Assembly: GCA_947179485.1 (NCBI GenBank)
Contig: OX359246.1
Span: forward strand, 59,189,632-59,253,631
Source: Allacma fusca
Taxonomy: Eukaryota; Arthropoda; Collembola; Symphypleona; Sminthuridae
DNA: 64,000 nt
Direction of reading: 5' to 3'
Under the pieces are notes generated by a model that was given only the letters and a program-made list of their open reading frames with translations, was not told where the DNA came from and did not search any database. The position numbers were made by a program, and so were the translations under genes. This document shows, piece after piece, positions 34,350 through 47,127 of this stretch. The first letter of the stretch is position 1, and every line of letters begins with the position of its first letter.

Positions 34350-35796
34350 CAGGCACTCCGGAACGTCCGGAAAAGTGGGGGGACAACATTTTCTAATCAG
34401 TTTTAGTTTCTTTGCTAGTGGCCAGATGCAAACGAATGTAAACATACATGTACATATAAGGTTACACATTATTTTTCGTTAGCTAGTTCATATTAGCATG
34501 CAAATTATAGATATTCTAATTTTTTAAGATTTTTTTGTTTTAAAAGAACAAGCTTTCACAAAAGGCGAAAACTCAATCCCATATATTAGAAACCTTTTCT
34601 TACAAACACTAGACACTAGCAAAATTTTATGGATTTCAAATAGAGGTATAAAAGAATCATTGCACGGATTGCAAACTAGCTACGGGTTTGTTCTGTTCTT
34701 TGATTTTGAGTGTGATCTGGTCCAAGGACCTTTCCGCAAGATCTGTTCCGCAATATTGGTCCAAGGAACATTACTCTCCGGTAGATTTACTGGTATAGAA
34801 GAGCATGTCAGTGGACTGGTACATCCATTGGACCAGACCAATTGATCGAAATTTTCTGGCGGTGAATACTACTTTGAAGGAAATGTTTCACCAAGCAACG
34901 TATATTTAATCGTAATTATTAATATCCTGATTGAAACTCATTTGATTGACGTTTTAATACTCTGTTGTTTTCTTTTCAATAGTATCAGCGCTCGAAAACC
35001 TATCGAGTTTATAATTCGCTCTGACCAAATTGTCCGTTATGCTCCTAATACAGGAATGGTATTAACTGTCTGGTCCGACATTTTGGAACATATTTATTGG
35101 TCTGGCATGAATTTGGGACAAAGTTCAAATCAAAAGTTTAAAATTATTCAAACTTTTAATCCAGACCAAAATGTTGACCTGGATCTATCTAGTAACAGGA
35201 GGTCAAAATGTTGGACAAAGGTAGTGGGAAATAATATTTCAAATTTAATAAGGTCTAAAATAGCAAAGAATGATGGATAGAAAAATATACTCTGATTCCT
35301 TGTTGCGTTGAATTCCTACATTACTATTTAAATTATGTCCCTATGACACAATTTCAACTCCAAAAATTCATTGCAAGACTGACAACATCACTTAAGTAAG
35401 TTCAGAATCATTGTCAAGGGTGAAATGGATCCCTTGAAAAAATCTATTTCGGACTACAATGTCATGACCCCAAACCGCCACTACTTAATCTTGGTAATGA
35501 CCTAGATGAACCGCGATCTACACAAGTATGGATATACCACGATGAAAGGATATTTGCGGTAACACGGTGTAAACATTTTTGTTTACAAGAAACAGACGGC
35601 TTCATGTTTTTTAAATGATAACTATTATTTGTGCAGTATTTTTTTAAAAGTTGAAGCCTTATTGCAGTCTTAACAGCAAAAATTCAGGAAAATTTGATTC
35701 TTGAAAGGTGGGGGGACAGTAGTATAGCCTGTCCCTCCTTAACGTGTTTTGGGAGAGACAATGTTCCCCCTGTCCCCCTTTGGTCCGGAGTACCTG
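34350..35796. mobile_element. CAGGCACTCCGG hAT-like element, copy 2
   Basis: Same element and site as 21086-22525; the right end is slightly changed (CCGGAGTACCTG). Flanks are GTGCTAGC and ATGCTAGA. An ORF of 112 codons (34942-35280) in this copy is frameshifted in copy 1 and shows no transposase motif, so I do not treat it as a gene. Confidence 0.8.
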
Positions 35797-36085
35797 ATGC
35801 TAGAATTTATGTATATGTATTAGATATTATTATTATAGTAGTATGTATGCACCGTGTATGTTCTGCGAGCTTGATCTGTATTTTCTTGGCACGGTCTGTG
35901 TCTATTCGTGTATTCGCATTTGTTGTTTCCTGCTGCAATGCAAACAATTTCTAGACGTTTTGACTGAAACCTACGAAACTAGAAATTAATAATTTTAAAC
36001 TTAACTAATTATTAACTATGTACATGCGTGAAGCCAAGCTTCATTAGTTTTTATATATGTTCAGAACGCTCAACATACACTTGTA

Positions 36086-36958
36086 CAGTGAATTTCCTAT
36101 ATAGTGGTTTCCAAGGGAGTGACAAATTCCTGCCACTATATAGGGATGCCACTATATGGTACAATGGTTAACTATATACTATTAATGTTTTTAGACAATA
36201 ACTGTAACTAAATGCATTTATAAATTTATTTATTTTTACAGAATACTCAAAATTATGAGGTATGCTAAGCTTTATTGAGTTTAAGATGTTCAGTAACTTT
36301 AGGTTTCCTCATACTATTAATAATATTAGTCGTAACAAACTTTTCGACTGCAATGTCACCATTCCAGAAACCAAAATCCTGGAATTATGGCAATGGCAAT
36401 TACTTCCACTGAGTACTCTTTTTCGCAATGAGGGTTTTCTTGACTGTCTGTTTAATGTCATTTTAAATCTTCAATATAATAATTCAATTTATTTAAAAAA
36501 AAACAGCACGAATTGAAACTTATTAGAAGTGAGCCAAGGCAAAAATGGCAATGATTTGTTATAACTGTTCGTTTTAACTTAAGTCACGGATCATATGCCG
36601 TAAATCCAGCTAATCATACCAGGACGTCAGTAAACCACAATAATAATCAAACGGTATTAACATTTGAAATTAAAATTGAACCAACCGACATAAGCATTAT
36701 TAACCGCCCGCACGTTTTATAACATCATGTTATACTTTTGTAGCCATTATCTAGCTAATTTTATGCCAACTGCCATTATAATTTTGCATTGTCTGAGCCA
36801 CCGTAACACATAATAGTGCCATTATAGAGGGAATACCATTATAGCGGGTGCCACTATACTGTATACCTTTAACATTGCAAACCTCTAGGGAGGGTTTTTT
36901 GATGCCATTAAAGAGGGAATGCCATCTAAGAGGAAACCGCTATATGGGAAATTCACTG
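36086..36958. mobile_element. TA-inserting MITE with CAGTGAATTTCC(T/C)ATATAG ends
   Basis: Inverted ends of about 27 bp with two mismatches, TA on both sides (36084-36085, 36959-36960). The homologous position in copy 1 (about 23366-23380, ACTTGAATAGGCACAAG) lacks it. CCACTATA / TATAG(T/C)GG motifs recur subterminally. No transposase. Confidence 0.9.
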
Positions 36959-39164
36959 TATAGGCACAAGTACATATATTTATGCATACATTTATTTACA
37001 TGTTGCATATATGTATGTGTCATTAAATTTCTGGAAAAATTTACGTATGCACAATGTATGCTCTTTGTAAACTATAAAATGTATGCAGGATTTAGGATAG
37101 GAAATTCTTGCTTTGACTCCTAATAATTACTTAAAAAGCGTGACGGACTAAGAAACTAAGGAGTATTTCAATTACTCCAATGTCCACAAAAAATATGTAA
37201 AGGAGATTTCATTTTTCCTAAAGTTGGTTGCAAAAATAATTAACCTATTTGTTTCGGAACCAAAACCAGGTTAATTTATAGGCTACAAAATAGGTAAACC
37301 TAGGCTGAAGTAGATAAATTATAGCTGCAAGAAGGTAGGAAACAGGTTGAGTTACTAATTTTTTGAAAAGTAGATAGACTCTCTTGTAGGGCTCCTCATT
37401 CACCAAACTTGTAAAAATATAGGTAAGAATTTAGGTAGGCAAATCAATGTGTTCACCTTTGCTTGCTACAATATACTGAAGAAGTTACTCGTTTGTGTTG
37501 CAGAATTTACAATAAATGATCGAATCAAAGTAATTACGTGAAAATTTGTTGACTGAAATCTTCTAATAATATGGAACACTGATGGCAGGAGTTCATTTCA
37601 ATAGCGGGGCACAGTGCATATATATACACTTAATTGTGTTTAACTTTTATTTCCTTTTATGATGTTATCTATCAACAGGTGAATCGGATTAACCAAGTTA
37701 AAACAATTCGTGGAAGTTTTCATAAAGTTTATTATACCTGTGAATATTTACAGGGTGGTCTAAAACATATGCTCATCTAGGTTTTCCAATCTAGGCATGC
37801 AACACAATTGTGGAACGAAGTTTTAGTACACAATTTTATTGCCGATATGGCGGTGTGTTTTAAAGTGATCCGTTCATAAGCAGAGATGGCATAAGCGATT
37901 TCCCAAAGTAAGTAAAAATAGTAGTATTTGACCCAGGTGGAGACACTTCCGAAGCCCTGCTTAAATCTGAGAGACAGAATGTTTTATGAATTTTATGCAA
38001 TTATGAAGGGAGGAAGCCATCCATTACATGTTTGTACGATTGGTTGGATTGTGGCCCAAACATCGAAATGATTTCGTTTGAGCCAGTTGTCTTTAATTAA
38101 ATTCCGAAGAGGGAACGATCCCACAGGATCAGAAATGGAGTCCAATGAGTCGTAGTATTTCTCGGCTTATCCGTGAAGGAAATTATATTGTTAATAAACC
38201 ACAGGAGCAAAGATGGAATGATTAGGTATATATAACCAGCCTTCGAAGAAGACTTCACTTAAGATGGCTCATCTATTTTTTAGCCCAGAGAAGGAATATG
38301 AAAGGTGGGCTAAATTTTTTCCCGAAGGTTGAGGGAAGTCTTCATAAAATTTACCATAAATTGTATAGGCAAAGGAAGGGCTGGTTACAAGTAGCCTTCG
38401 GATGTAGTAAGGGCTACATGGAGATAATGCATAATGCATAAAATACAAGGCAGAAGTTTGAACGTTGTTAAATATTTCCAGGAACTTTCATTCATCACAT
38501 TCATGTGTGACGATAGAAAATACTCTTAATCAAAACTACTTTGTTCTAAAAATCCATCCAATTTTGCAACAAATGAAGGCTCGAAACGAAGGAGGGCTGT
38601 AAAGGAAGGGGAAAAGAGAGCGTTTATACTGTTTCATAAATTCGTTGTGTGGAGTCTATTAACGTTTTTACAAAATTAACGTTTTGGTGAATTCACAATG
38701 GCCTGGAAACCCGAATTATTAAAATCCGTGTTTGCAATTTTTAACCAACTTAAAATGCAACGTCCTCAAAACTCCTGATTCAGAAATTTTACAATAATAA
38801 CGCAAACGTCAGTGGCTTACTCAAATGGTTAATACATGTGCTGGAAAAGACAAAAATTAATAATGATTTATTTGAGAATTTCCTGCGGTCATATTTGTGA
38901 CAACTGGAAATAGTTCAGAATGCTAAATGTGGCCTAACATCTTGCTGAATTGATTTTGTTTCTCATCCAGAATAAAATTCTGTCCAGACAATATTTTGCA
39001 CAATTGTGTAGCATGATTAGATTCTGGGGATCTTGGAGATGCTTAAAGGTTATTAACCATCCCATAGGGTCAAACAGTCTAGTTCAATTTGCTTGCACAA
39101 TTATATCAAATTGGAAACCCACAAACAGTTTAATTTTTCCATAAGGAAATTATCCAAAATTTTC

Positions 39165-39570
39165 CACCTGGATATGGTAATTATCTAAACATTCTTCTGT
39201 CCTCTCTAAGTTTTGTCTACTTTCTGCTAGCAGTATTTGGAGGTCCAGTGATAATAGGCTTGACAGCCATTACATACGAAATCCAAGCTGACCAGATTTT
39301 ATCACATTTGACGTAAGCCCTGTTGTCTTAAGATTAGTAATACGTTTATTACAAATTGCATGTATGTATGATCAATATTTCGACCCTGATTTTACGGATA
39401 AAATGGTATTTATATAGTCTTGTTTTCCTTTTGATTTGTGAAAATTCTCGAAATTAACTCTAGCAAACTTTCCTACAATCATTTTCTGGCAGCTTAGAGG
39501 ACACTAGAAATACTAGAAATTCACATGAATTCGTTGTTTTTCCCTATTGCTACTTCTTGTGCTTCATGCA
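39165..39570 (+). pseudogene. Receptor-like fragment D
   Basis: 39167-39312 matches the end of exon 2 of copy B (CCTGGATATGGTAATTATCT to CACATTTGAC, donor GTAAGC). About 39450-39570 matches the start of exon 3, but the acceptor is TTCTCG instead of TTCTAG and the frame is broken. Exon 1 and most of exon 2 are deleted relative to copy B, while the upstream 2 kb is retained. Confidence 0.8.
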
Positions 39571-39686
39571 AGTTAATAACGACATTGCAATTAGTAATTA
39601 AAGCGTAATTACAGCATGTTAATCATGTTTACAAATTTACATAAGTAGCACATTGTAAAATTTTATCCATTTTGCGTACGTATGTA

Positions 39687-40575
39687 CAGGAAAAACTCGA
39701 TATAACGGAATCCCAGGGGACCGGAATATTTTGTCCGCTATACAAAATTTCCGTTGTATGCACATAACGGATTTTATCCGTTATATAATTTCCAAAATGA
39801 CAAACAAGGCTGATTAGGAATACTGACTTAAATTCATCGAAAAACAACATTGAAACACCAGACTAATAATATAATAATTATTCAACTGTAGAAGCATTGA
39901 ATTGATTAAATATAGAAGTACAATAATTTAATGCATATTCATCGACACGCAAAAATTTAGTTATAGGTTGCTATGCTTTTATCATTTGGGTCCATTTTTA
40001 CGGGAACACTTAAAGAATTTCTTCCAAATATCATTCACTCTGGTTGACGATCTTTGCATGGTTGAGTTTGAGAGTTCCCACTTTGAATTTCAAATATCGT
40101 ACCTGCTTTTTCTACTAAATTTAAACTGTCGGTTTGATTTTTCGGACATTTTAGCACTGTGAACAAATTGCAAGACATAAATCCAAACTAATTAGATGAA
40201 GCACGCAAGTGTTCAAGTGTTCTAATTCATTCAACCAAAATGTATGTGCAACGATTTGGTCCCAATATGACCATTCATGCTACATACATATATGTAAAAC
40301 AAACGTTTGAATTGTCTTGGCTAACGATTACATGTTAAAGCGAGCCAACAGATTATTTTTTAATAAATTTCCGCTCAAAATCCGTTATATGCATGCAAAA
40401 TGTTTCCAAAGGGCTTCAAAGTGTGTCCGTTATAACTAATTTTCCGGTATACAAATGTCCGTTGTATGCAATATTTTTAGCATTGGTTATATAGGAAACT
40501 TGCCGGGACAAATGAATCTGTCCGGTGTAACTAAATATCCGTTGTAGAGCCATCCGTTATATCGAGTTTTTCCAG
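39687..40575. mobile_element. TA-inserting MITE with C(A/T)GGAAAAACTCGATATAAC ends
   Basis: Left CAGGAAAAACTCGATATAAC, right end the inverted equivalent; TA on both sides (39685-39686, 40576-40577). CCGTTATA and TATAACGG motifs recur inside near both ends. Only short unrelated ORFs. It is similar in design to 23640 and 36086 but with different end sequences. Confidence 0.88.
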
Positions 40576-40727
40576 TACACGTATTTGAACAAAAATCATC
40601 TGTGATCGCAGCTAGGTATACATATGTACGTGTGGTCATTAAGGAGTGCTGCACCAGGATCCACCAGTCCCTACCTTTTTCAGTCCAAGTCAAAATCAGT
40701 CTTAAGTTTCTGATCAGTCAGTCAGTT

Positions 40728-41994
40728 CATAAGTCTGTTTGCTCAATTCTGATTTTCTCAAAATATCAACCTAGAGCTCTGCCTATCTTTCGCCTTGATA
40801 ATAACATTATTGAAATTGTAAAAGAATACACATATCTCGGCGTTCCCTTCCATTCAACAGGCTCCTTCCGGTTAACGGCAAATTTCTTTAAGAAAAAAGC
40901 GGTAGGCGCACAAAATGTACTGCTGGCTATCATAAATACTTCCAAATGTAATTCATGGGAATCAATATGCAAAATGTTTGAATCAATGTGTATGTCCAAC
41001 TTGCTTTATGCAGCAGGTATATGGGGCTTAGGCCAAGAAGGAAATGTGGAGACTGTTCAATGTAGTTTTTTTAGAAAAGTTTTAAGAGCAAACCTAAAGA
41101 CATCCAATCACTCACTACGCGTAGAAATTGGAAGATGTAAAATTGGATGTACAATACTTAAATTAGCATTAATGTATCTATATAAAATTCTAACAATGAG
41201 CCCTGATAGATATCCGCTTATTACGCTGAAAAAACTTATATCCATTGATGAGAGCACTCAATTTCCACCCGTTTGGAACTGGGCTACAAAATTAAAATAC
41301 AACTTGAATGCATTAGGTTTTAAAATTAGTTGGGATACAATGACACCAGATTGGATCGAAACCAATTATGTACCAATAATCGAAGCATCAAGCAATAAAT
41401 CATATATGGACGACATCGACAGAATTATAAGCTCACAGAGCAATCCGATATATAAGTTTCTGTTAAGAGGTACTAAATTACCTGGTTATCTCACGAGCAA
41501 ACTACCTATGTACATAATTAGACTAATTGCACAGCTGCGACTGTCAAACCCCATTGAGTCAAAATTTAGCCTTAAACAAAATGTCATCGAATTTAGTCCA
41601 AATAAGGCATGTATATTATGTAGACACCCTCAAATCTCTTGGCAGCATTTAATTATGGAATGTAATAATACAATAACCTTAAGAGTTAAGTACAATATCA
41701 TAATTGAAAATGAAAATGAAAACCCAGAAAGTAGCTTTGCAAACTTAATGTGTAATAATTGTCCGATCAGAATCAACAACCTATATAATTTATGCTTAGA
41801 AATCAGTGCTTTTATAGGGACCCTCGAAAACCAAATGAGATAAGACAACGAGGTAAAGTGTGATATATAAAATATACATTTACTTAACCATATTGTAATT
41901 AAAATTATGTGTAAAACTTTATCTGTACTCTTGTGTATGAGCATACTCAAAAACGCAATAAACATACATACATACATACATAAGTCTGTTTGCT
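40728..41994 (+). mobile_element. 5'-truncated LINE (non-LTR retrotransposon) with 16-bp TSD
   Basis: The insertion 40744-41978 is flanked by the perfect direct repeat CATAAGTCTGTTTGCT (40728-40743 and 41979-41994). It ends in AATAAACATACATACATACA, a short-repeat 3' tail. Long TSD, 5' truncation and a simple-repeat tail are typical of target-primed LINE insertion. It landed in a CAGTC-rich tract. Confidence 0.92.
40744..41843 (+). pseudogene. C-terminal part of LINE ORF2 (after the RT domain)
   Basis: About 366 codons are open to the stop at 41841-41843. The longer frame back to 40602 is host sequence and is not part of the gene. Landmarks are the YTYLGVPFHSTGSF block that follows the RT core in many LINE ORF2 proteins, LLYAAGIWG, and a terminal zinc-finger-like CILCRHP...HLIMEC (CX2CX8HX4C). 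Endonuclease and the RT catalytic box are missing because of the 5' truncation, so the piece cannot function. The reading frame is intact, which suggests a fairly recent insertion. The clade was not determined; the C-terminal CCHC fits Jockey/R1/LOA-like groups. Confidence 0.8.
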
Positions 41995-42469
41995 GTTTCC
42001 TATGAGTCCCAGTCAGTCCCAGTCACTATCAGCGTCACTGGAATCAGTCAGTCTCAGAGGGCAGCGTGAAAGTTTCAAAAATACATATTTTTTGGGATTT
42101 ACTTATGCTGTATTTTAATGCGATTGATGACCTGGAATCTGCTTTTGTAAAATACTGCGAAAATCTTCAATATTTTCTCTATATTTGCTTCGAAATATCT
42201 CGCTCACAATCAGTAATAATTTTTTCGCAGCTTATAAGCTAATCGAAGAAATTCCGCTACATACGGTACGTATGCTTTATGATTTTATTGATTCCTACAT
42301 TGAATTAAGCGTTCGACTCAGTCTCAGTCAGTCCCGCTGAACCAGAAATAAGTCTAAGTCAGTCAAAGTCTTCAGCTGTAGTTCGATTTATCAGTCGCAG
42401 TCTCAGTCAGTCATCAGTCAGTCACTCAATGTTGCAGTCAGTACTTCAGCATCAGTCTAAGACTGGTGT

Positions 42470-42972
42470 ATCCTGTGCTGCACCTCTATGTGAAGCGTGG
42501 GCGGGTAAGTATATTTACTTTCCTATAGCTACGAGCAGCATAGCCACCGCCTGCGTCCAATAATGTTCGCTGGGGATACCGTCTCTCAGGACGGACGGCA
42601 AAAATCGGGACGGGATAGGGACTTTGAGACGGATTCGGTCCTAACAGTTAAGAGAGGAGAGGGACTGAGACGGGATCGAGACGTTGTCCGTAAAATACAT
42701 GCATAATTGGGACGAATACTTCGGACGTTTCGATTTAATCCAGCCACCGTCACTCTCACTATTTACTATCTCGTTCATTTACATGTGCTGTATACCATAC
42801 ACATGTAGCAATGCATATAACAGTGGTTGGTACCAGGAATGGTTGTCACGTGAGATGGATAGAGGGATAGGATAGGGATACGGACGGGACGGGGACGTTC
42901 ATTAACGACGTTAGCGCTGACTGGCTGCGACTGAGACTAGATCGTCTGGTGTTCAGGATGGATTGGAGGGAC
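42470..42972. other. GGGAC-rich stretch, no gene
   Basis: Contains a piece also found in the 53374 repeats (GCTACGAGCAGCATAGCCAC at about 42530) and repeated GACGGGA / GGGACGG motifs. I see no coding feature. Confidence 0.5.
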
Positions 42973-43536
42973 GTAAGGATTAGGGTTCCCAGACGTCCCG
43001 GAATGACAGTCGTTGTCCCGTGTTTCGGAAGGGTGTATTCCGGGACACGTAAATGTCCCGGAAACGTCGTGGTTATGAAAATTATTATAGTTTTTAAGAT
43101 AAAAATAAAATATTTCGTTCTAGAGGAGCTCGATTCAAACGAGAGCATCATGTGCCATCTACATAAAACTAATAAAATTATAAACAAGCGTCACAAAATC
43201 GCTTAAGCATCACGTAATAATTAATAAGGTCTAGGTTTTACAGTTCTATATGGAAAGAGGCTGTCAATTCAAAAAATTGGTTACGTTGAAATATCAAAGA
43301 TAAGCAGACCCCTGCTAGGATTTTAGTGTGTAAAGCGACTTTCTCCGTGAAGTATGAAGAATTTGGGTTTGTTAATTCTCACATGTAAAGTTCCTAAAAC
43401 CTAGAGAAAGCAGGTACTGAAACTAAAAAAGTTTAGATTTTTTTAAACCACAAAATCTGGAGACGATTAAAAATTCAACATTTTTGTTGTTACAGTGCAA
43501 ACAATGCGACCGTAAATTACGGTCACAAAATTATGT

Positions 43537-43791
43537 GTTTTAGAAATTTCTGGAAGAAAATCCATCAATTGTTGCTGCTAATTGCAAATATCGCATTATA
43601 CACAACGCTGTGAAATGGAAAGTTATCATGGATGTTGAAGGCTTAGCTTTAAAGGTCTTTAGCGAATCTAGCTCATCTGCGCGGAGACTAGACTGTTATG
43701 CGACTTTGTGGCTGTGGCTTTCCTTACTTCCAGCACTGGACAGATTCCTTTCTAAGGTCAGCTTTGAAGTCATACTTTCTTTTGAAGGAAC
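43537..43791 (+). pseudogene. hAT transposase-like fragment, middle part
   Basis: The frame reads ...FLEENPSIVAANCKYRIIHNAVKW, then DVEGLALKVFSESSSSARRL, then LSLLPALDRFL. The pattern HNA-K, followed by a Ser-rich ARR block and RWLSLLPALDR, is one I know from hAT/BED-type transposase-derived proteins. An in-frame stop lies just upstream, and the LTR retrotransposon cuts it at 43791. The continuation begins at 52476. Confidence 0.65.
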
Positions 43792-44256
43792 TGTAGTGTG
43801 TAAGCGTTGAGGGAGACCTTATTCATGTACATATATGGGTATTAGGATGATGTAAAAGTAGAAGCTCAGCTGTAAGGTTGTTCCCATGAAAGTGTATCAA
43901 GAGCCTGCAAAGGCGGAGATTTGCAGAGTAGATGGGGGCTTGGTTTTAGCTTGTACTTTTATGGAACTAAATGTGAGACTGGATGAGGGAATGGGTCAAG
44001 AGGTGAGAAGCTGAGGCTTCTGGAAGGTTGGAGAGGTCGATGTAGAGAGAGGAGAAGGATAGTTGGTTTTGGGATTTTAGAAGAGACAGTTCTGAGAGGC
44101 CTGCTCCCCATGAACGGCGTGGTTCACATTTAAAAGAATAAAGATCTTCCTATATTTTAAAAAAGTAATTGCCAGTAGTTTTATGAAATTGAATTATTCC
44201 TTGAGAGCATTTGGGGAACTTGGCACTGCATCTCTATCATCTGGATCACTTCTACA
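43792..44256 (+). repeat. 5' LTR of retrotransposon 2
   Basis: 465 bp; starts TGTAGTGTGTAAGCG, ends GATCACTTCTACA. AATAAA at 44137-44142 is a likely poly(A) signal. The bases after it (ATAGGCGCTTGGAG) do not begin with TGG, so the primer binding site is unclear or mutated. Confidence 0.92.
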
Positions 44257-46193
44257 ATAGGCGCTTGGAGATTCCCGGATATTGGTAAAGGTTTAAAATC
44301 AATTTCTTATATTTCATTTGTTTTTACTTTTCAAAATTTTTAAGCATATTGATTCAGCGTTGTGAAGGTATCAGGTCACCCCAGAAGAAATACTCGTGAT
44401 AATTATTATTTTTACTGATGAGCCATTGTTCTTCCCTTCTCACATCCTCATAACAATTGTTTTTTCCAATTCCATATTCAAAATCAGCAGTTTTTTTGAT
44501 TTTCATGTCCAGCCGTTATTAGTACTAACCGACTTATTTTCACAAAGTAAATTATTCCCTGCCTTCAAATTTCAATAGTATTTTCCCAAATCTCAACTCT
44601 CAGTTACGCAGCCATAATTGTGACATTTTTGTTTATTTCCATAAGGTAACAGTCGCATCAGCTTACAAAATTCACGCTAACACAGGGTTAACTCTCAGCA
44701 TTTTTTCAGCCACGTCGTATCTAGTTAGTGCAGTGGCAAACAGGTGGCGCTCAGTACTCTCACCTACTACCAACTTTCTCTCTATTTCACATTTACTTTA
44801 TCATTTCTGTGTATTTTGCAAACGAATTATTTCATGTAATCAAAATTCGTGTTTTTTTCTCACATTAATTCAGTAATTTCCAATCTAGTCAAAATTTAAT
44901 AATTAGTCAGCCACATTTTCAATCTCGTTCCTATTTTTTTCACAGAATCTGATATTATCATTACAGGAAATAGTTAGCCACCTTATATGCTACATGAACT
45001 AATGCATTTTATTGTAGCTTTATTTTTTCAGCCACACCGTACGGTAGTACTTGAAAGTTCTCACAGGGGTGGTTACTGTGCACTGTTACAAAGCAACAGT
45101 AACTACATGAAGGATTTAATTTGAAATAATAATTTCAAAACCCAGCCAATTCTTTCCAATTATATTGTTCTAATAATTTATTTGATTTTTTTAGTTCCAG
45201 TTCTGAACAAATCCTGTTGTCATCACGGTACTTATTTCATTGTGGCAGATTACACCATGTCCAGCAACAGTAATAAGCCGGCCAGTAAGAGAGTATCGTT
45301 ATTGTATTTTTTATAATTTTGGGGTTACATTACGAGTTTCTCAAGGATTTCTGTTCTTATTTCTCTACTAACTGTGTAACGCTAGGAATTCAATTGATTT
45401 ATATGCTCATTTCGTATTTTATCTGATTCAATTCAGTCGTCATTTTGAAATACAGTACATCTTCAGCATTCAAATTTTAGAATAGTTTTCAGGTACCACA
45501 ATTCAGTGCCCGTGTACATAGCGTCCTTAATTTCAATTTTTAAGTTTAGGCTTCAGTCACTACTTATTCAAATTGGTTTATTTCTTGCTATTTCTTATTA
45601 GTGGAAGTCGCCTACGACACCTCTCATAACTAAGCATAGCTTTACCAAACATTTGAATTGTTTTCATTAATCACCTTAGTGGACAAACAGTTCACTGCCC
45701 CTTTGTTCACAATTATTTATTTTAATTTCATGCGCTTTCATTATTGTTTTCAATTACACTTCACACATATGCATAAATTGTTTGCCTTCCTAGCTTACTG
45801 GCTGCACCCATCTTTCTGTACAGGTGGACCACTTTCATTTGCATAAAGCAACAAATTGTTGCTGCCCAACGGAGAGAAACAGGAGCCTTAGGCCAAATTT
45901 TTTATTCAGTCCCCTGCGTATCAATTACCCTGTAATATTTACATTTTTTATTTCAAAAAAGGTGTTATTTTAATTCAGTCCCCTGCGAATAAGTATTCCC
46001 ATTTTTGTTTTAATTGTTCAAATCAAGTAGCGTTGCTTGTGTGTCGTCAGCATCCGCAATATTATTTTCATATCTGCTCGCACCAATAACGCATACTGCT
46101 AACTCAACCTTAATAAGCACATTATTTTAATAATTACTTATTGTCTCTTACTCCAGTTTCGTTTATAATTTAAATTCAAGTTGTTTTTGCCCT
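44257..46193 (+). other. Long untranslated leader of retrotransposon 2
   Basis: No convincing ORF. Contains a duplicated phrase TTCAGTCCCCTGCG (about 45906 and 45977) and several (T)CAGCCAC stretches. A 1.9-kb leader is long for a Gypsy element. Part of it may be degraded gag, but I could not show that. Confidence 0.5.
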
Positions 46194-46725
46194 GTGAATA
46201 ATTCAATTACCATTGGGCTTACTCCAGATGAAGTTAAGGAAATTGTTATAGCAGCGGTCACAGCTATAACTATAGCTAAGCAGAAAGATCCAATAGCTAA
46301 CTATGAAATCATTAGCACAATTAGGAAATACGATGGGTCAACGCCATCACTAGAATGGATCAATGAGTTAGAGCAGGATATCAAAGTCTACAAAGTTGAT
46401 TACAAATGGGCTTTATGTAATTTTGATCGGTTCTTGCGTGATTTGGCCCTTCAGTGGTGGTTACCACGGAACAAACGCAGTCAAGGATCTGGTTACGAAT
46501 GCGTTGACCACAGCTGCTGAAACTAACAAAGCATGGGATGAGGTCAAGACGGAGTTCACTAGTTTTTTCAGCATGACAGCCAGAGCGCAGAACAGGGCAT
46601 TACGTTTTAGAATTGGGGATGACCCAAAGGCTTATATTGCCAAGAAATGCTTACTATTCCACGCCATGGGTCCTATGATGAAAGTCACCCGCTTTCCCTT
46701 GGCCTGCACTAATGTCAGATGGTAA
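46194..46725 (+). pseudogene. gag: Gag-like region of retrotransposon 2
   Basis: The first frame (46194-46520, first codon GTG) encodes TPDEVKEIVIAAVTA... then IRKYDGSTPSLEWINELEQD and LALQWWLP. This is a capsid-like pattern of retrotransposon gag (W-x-x-x-L and ALxWW). A frameshift near 46460 moves the sequence to the frame that reads TNKAWDEVKTEFTSFF and ends at 46725. The region is short, about 175 residues, and I see no zinc knuckle in it; it may be internally deleted. No clean ATG was found at the start. Confidence 0.65.
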
Positions 46726-47080
46726 CACATATGACGTTAGTGTAGATAAAGGGTCCGATATGACAACTCTCTCTTTTGAAATGGTAGCACCGTTGCAATT
46801 GCAGGACAAGCTTTTCACCATACCACCCTTTTCGGTTTCATTGTCATTGAAGATGGGCTATCCCACGTTGTTAACACCTGTGTACAGGCAGAGATTCAAC
46901 TGAAAGACTTCCCCGAGGTTATTCATACGTTTTACATTGTAGCTGGAGCAACTAGCAAAATTGTAATAGGAATGGATTTCATGAGAATGCATGGGGTAAT
47001 TCCCAATCCTTCGAATGATATATATATACTTGTGATCACATTGTCAACGTTTCATTTAATGAAACTCCTCAACCCAATGT
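46712..47080 (+). pseudogene. Aspartic protease region of retrotransposon 2
   Basis: The active-site region reads VDKGSDMTTLS where VD(T/S)GSD is expected, so the catalytic triplet is altered. After a frameshift near 46880 the flap/second conserved block follows as KIVIGMDFMRMHGV. It is followed by a stop near 47079. Retropepsin-like, inactive. Confidence 0.65.
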
Positions 47081-47127
47081 AAGTTATCCGTATTATCATA
47101 ATCCTTCTAATTTAAATCCTAATTGCG

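Larger units (their letters stand above)
33517..39570. repeat. Segmental duplication, copy 2 (partner 18605-28829)
   Basis: It contains the same blocks as copy 1 but lacks four of its insertions (18968-20250, 20588-21019, 22554-23115 and the 23563-25955 stretch). It has its own TA-type insertion at 36086-36958. The receptor gene at the end has lost exon 1 and the first part of exon 2. Confidence 0.85.
40680..42460. repeat. CAGT(C)-rich simple-sequence tract (interrupted by the LINE)
   Basis: 40680-40735 and 41995-42460 contain many CAGTCAGTC, CAGTCTCAGTC and CAGTCCCAGTC runs. The LINE splits the tract. No gene. Confidence 0.7.

Noticed and set aside
34942-35280. 112-codon ORF as a gene
   Set aside because: Lies inside the CAGGCACTCC element and is frameshifted in the sister copy at 21690-22010.
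40602-40743. N-terminal part of the 413-codon ORF as LINE protein
   Set aside because: The LINE insertion starts at 40744 after the TSD; the upstream codons are chance host sequence in frame.
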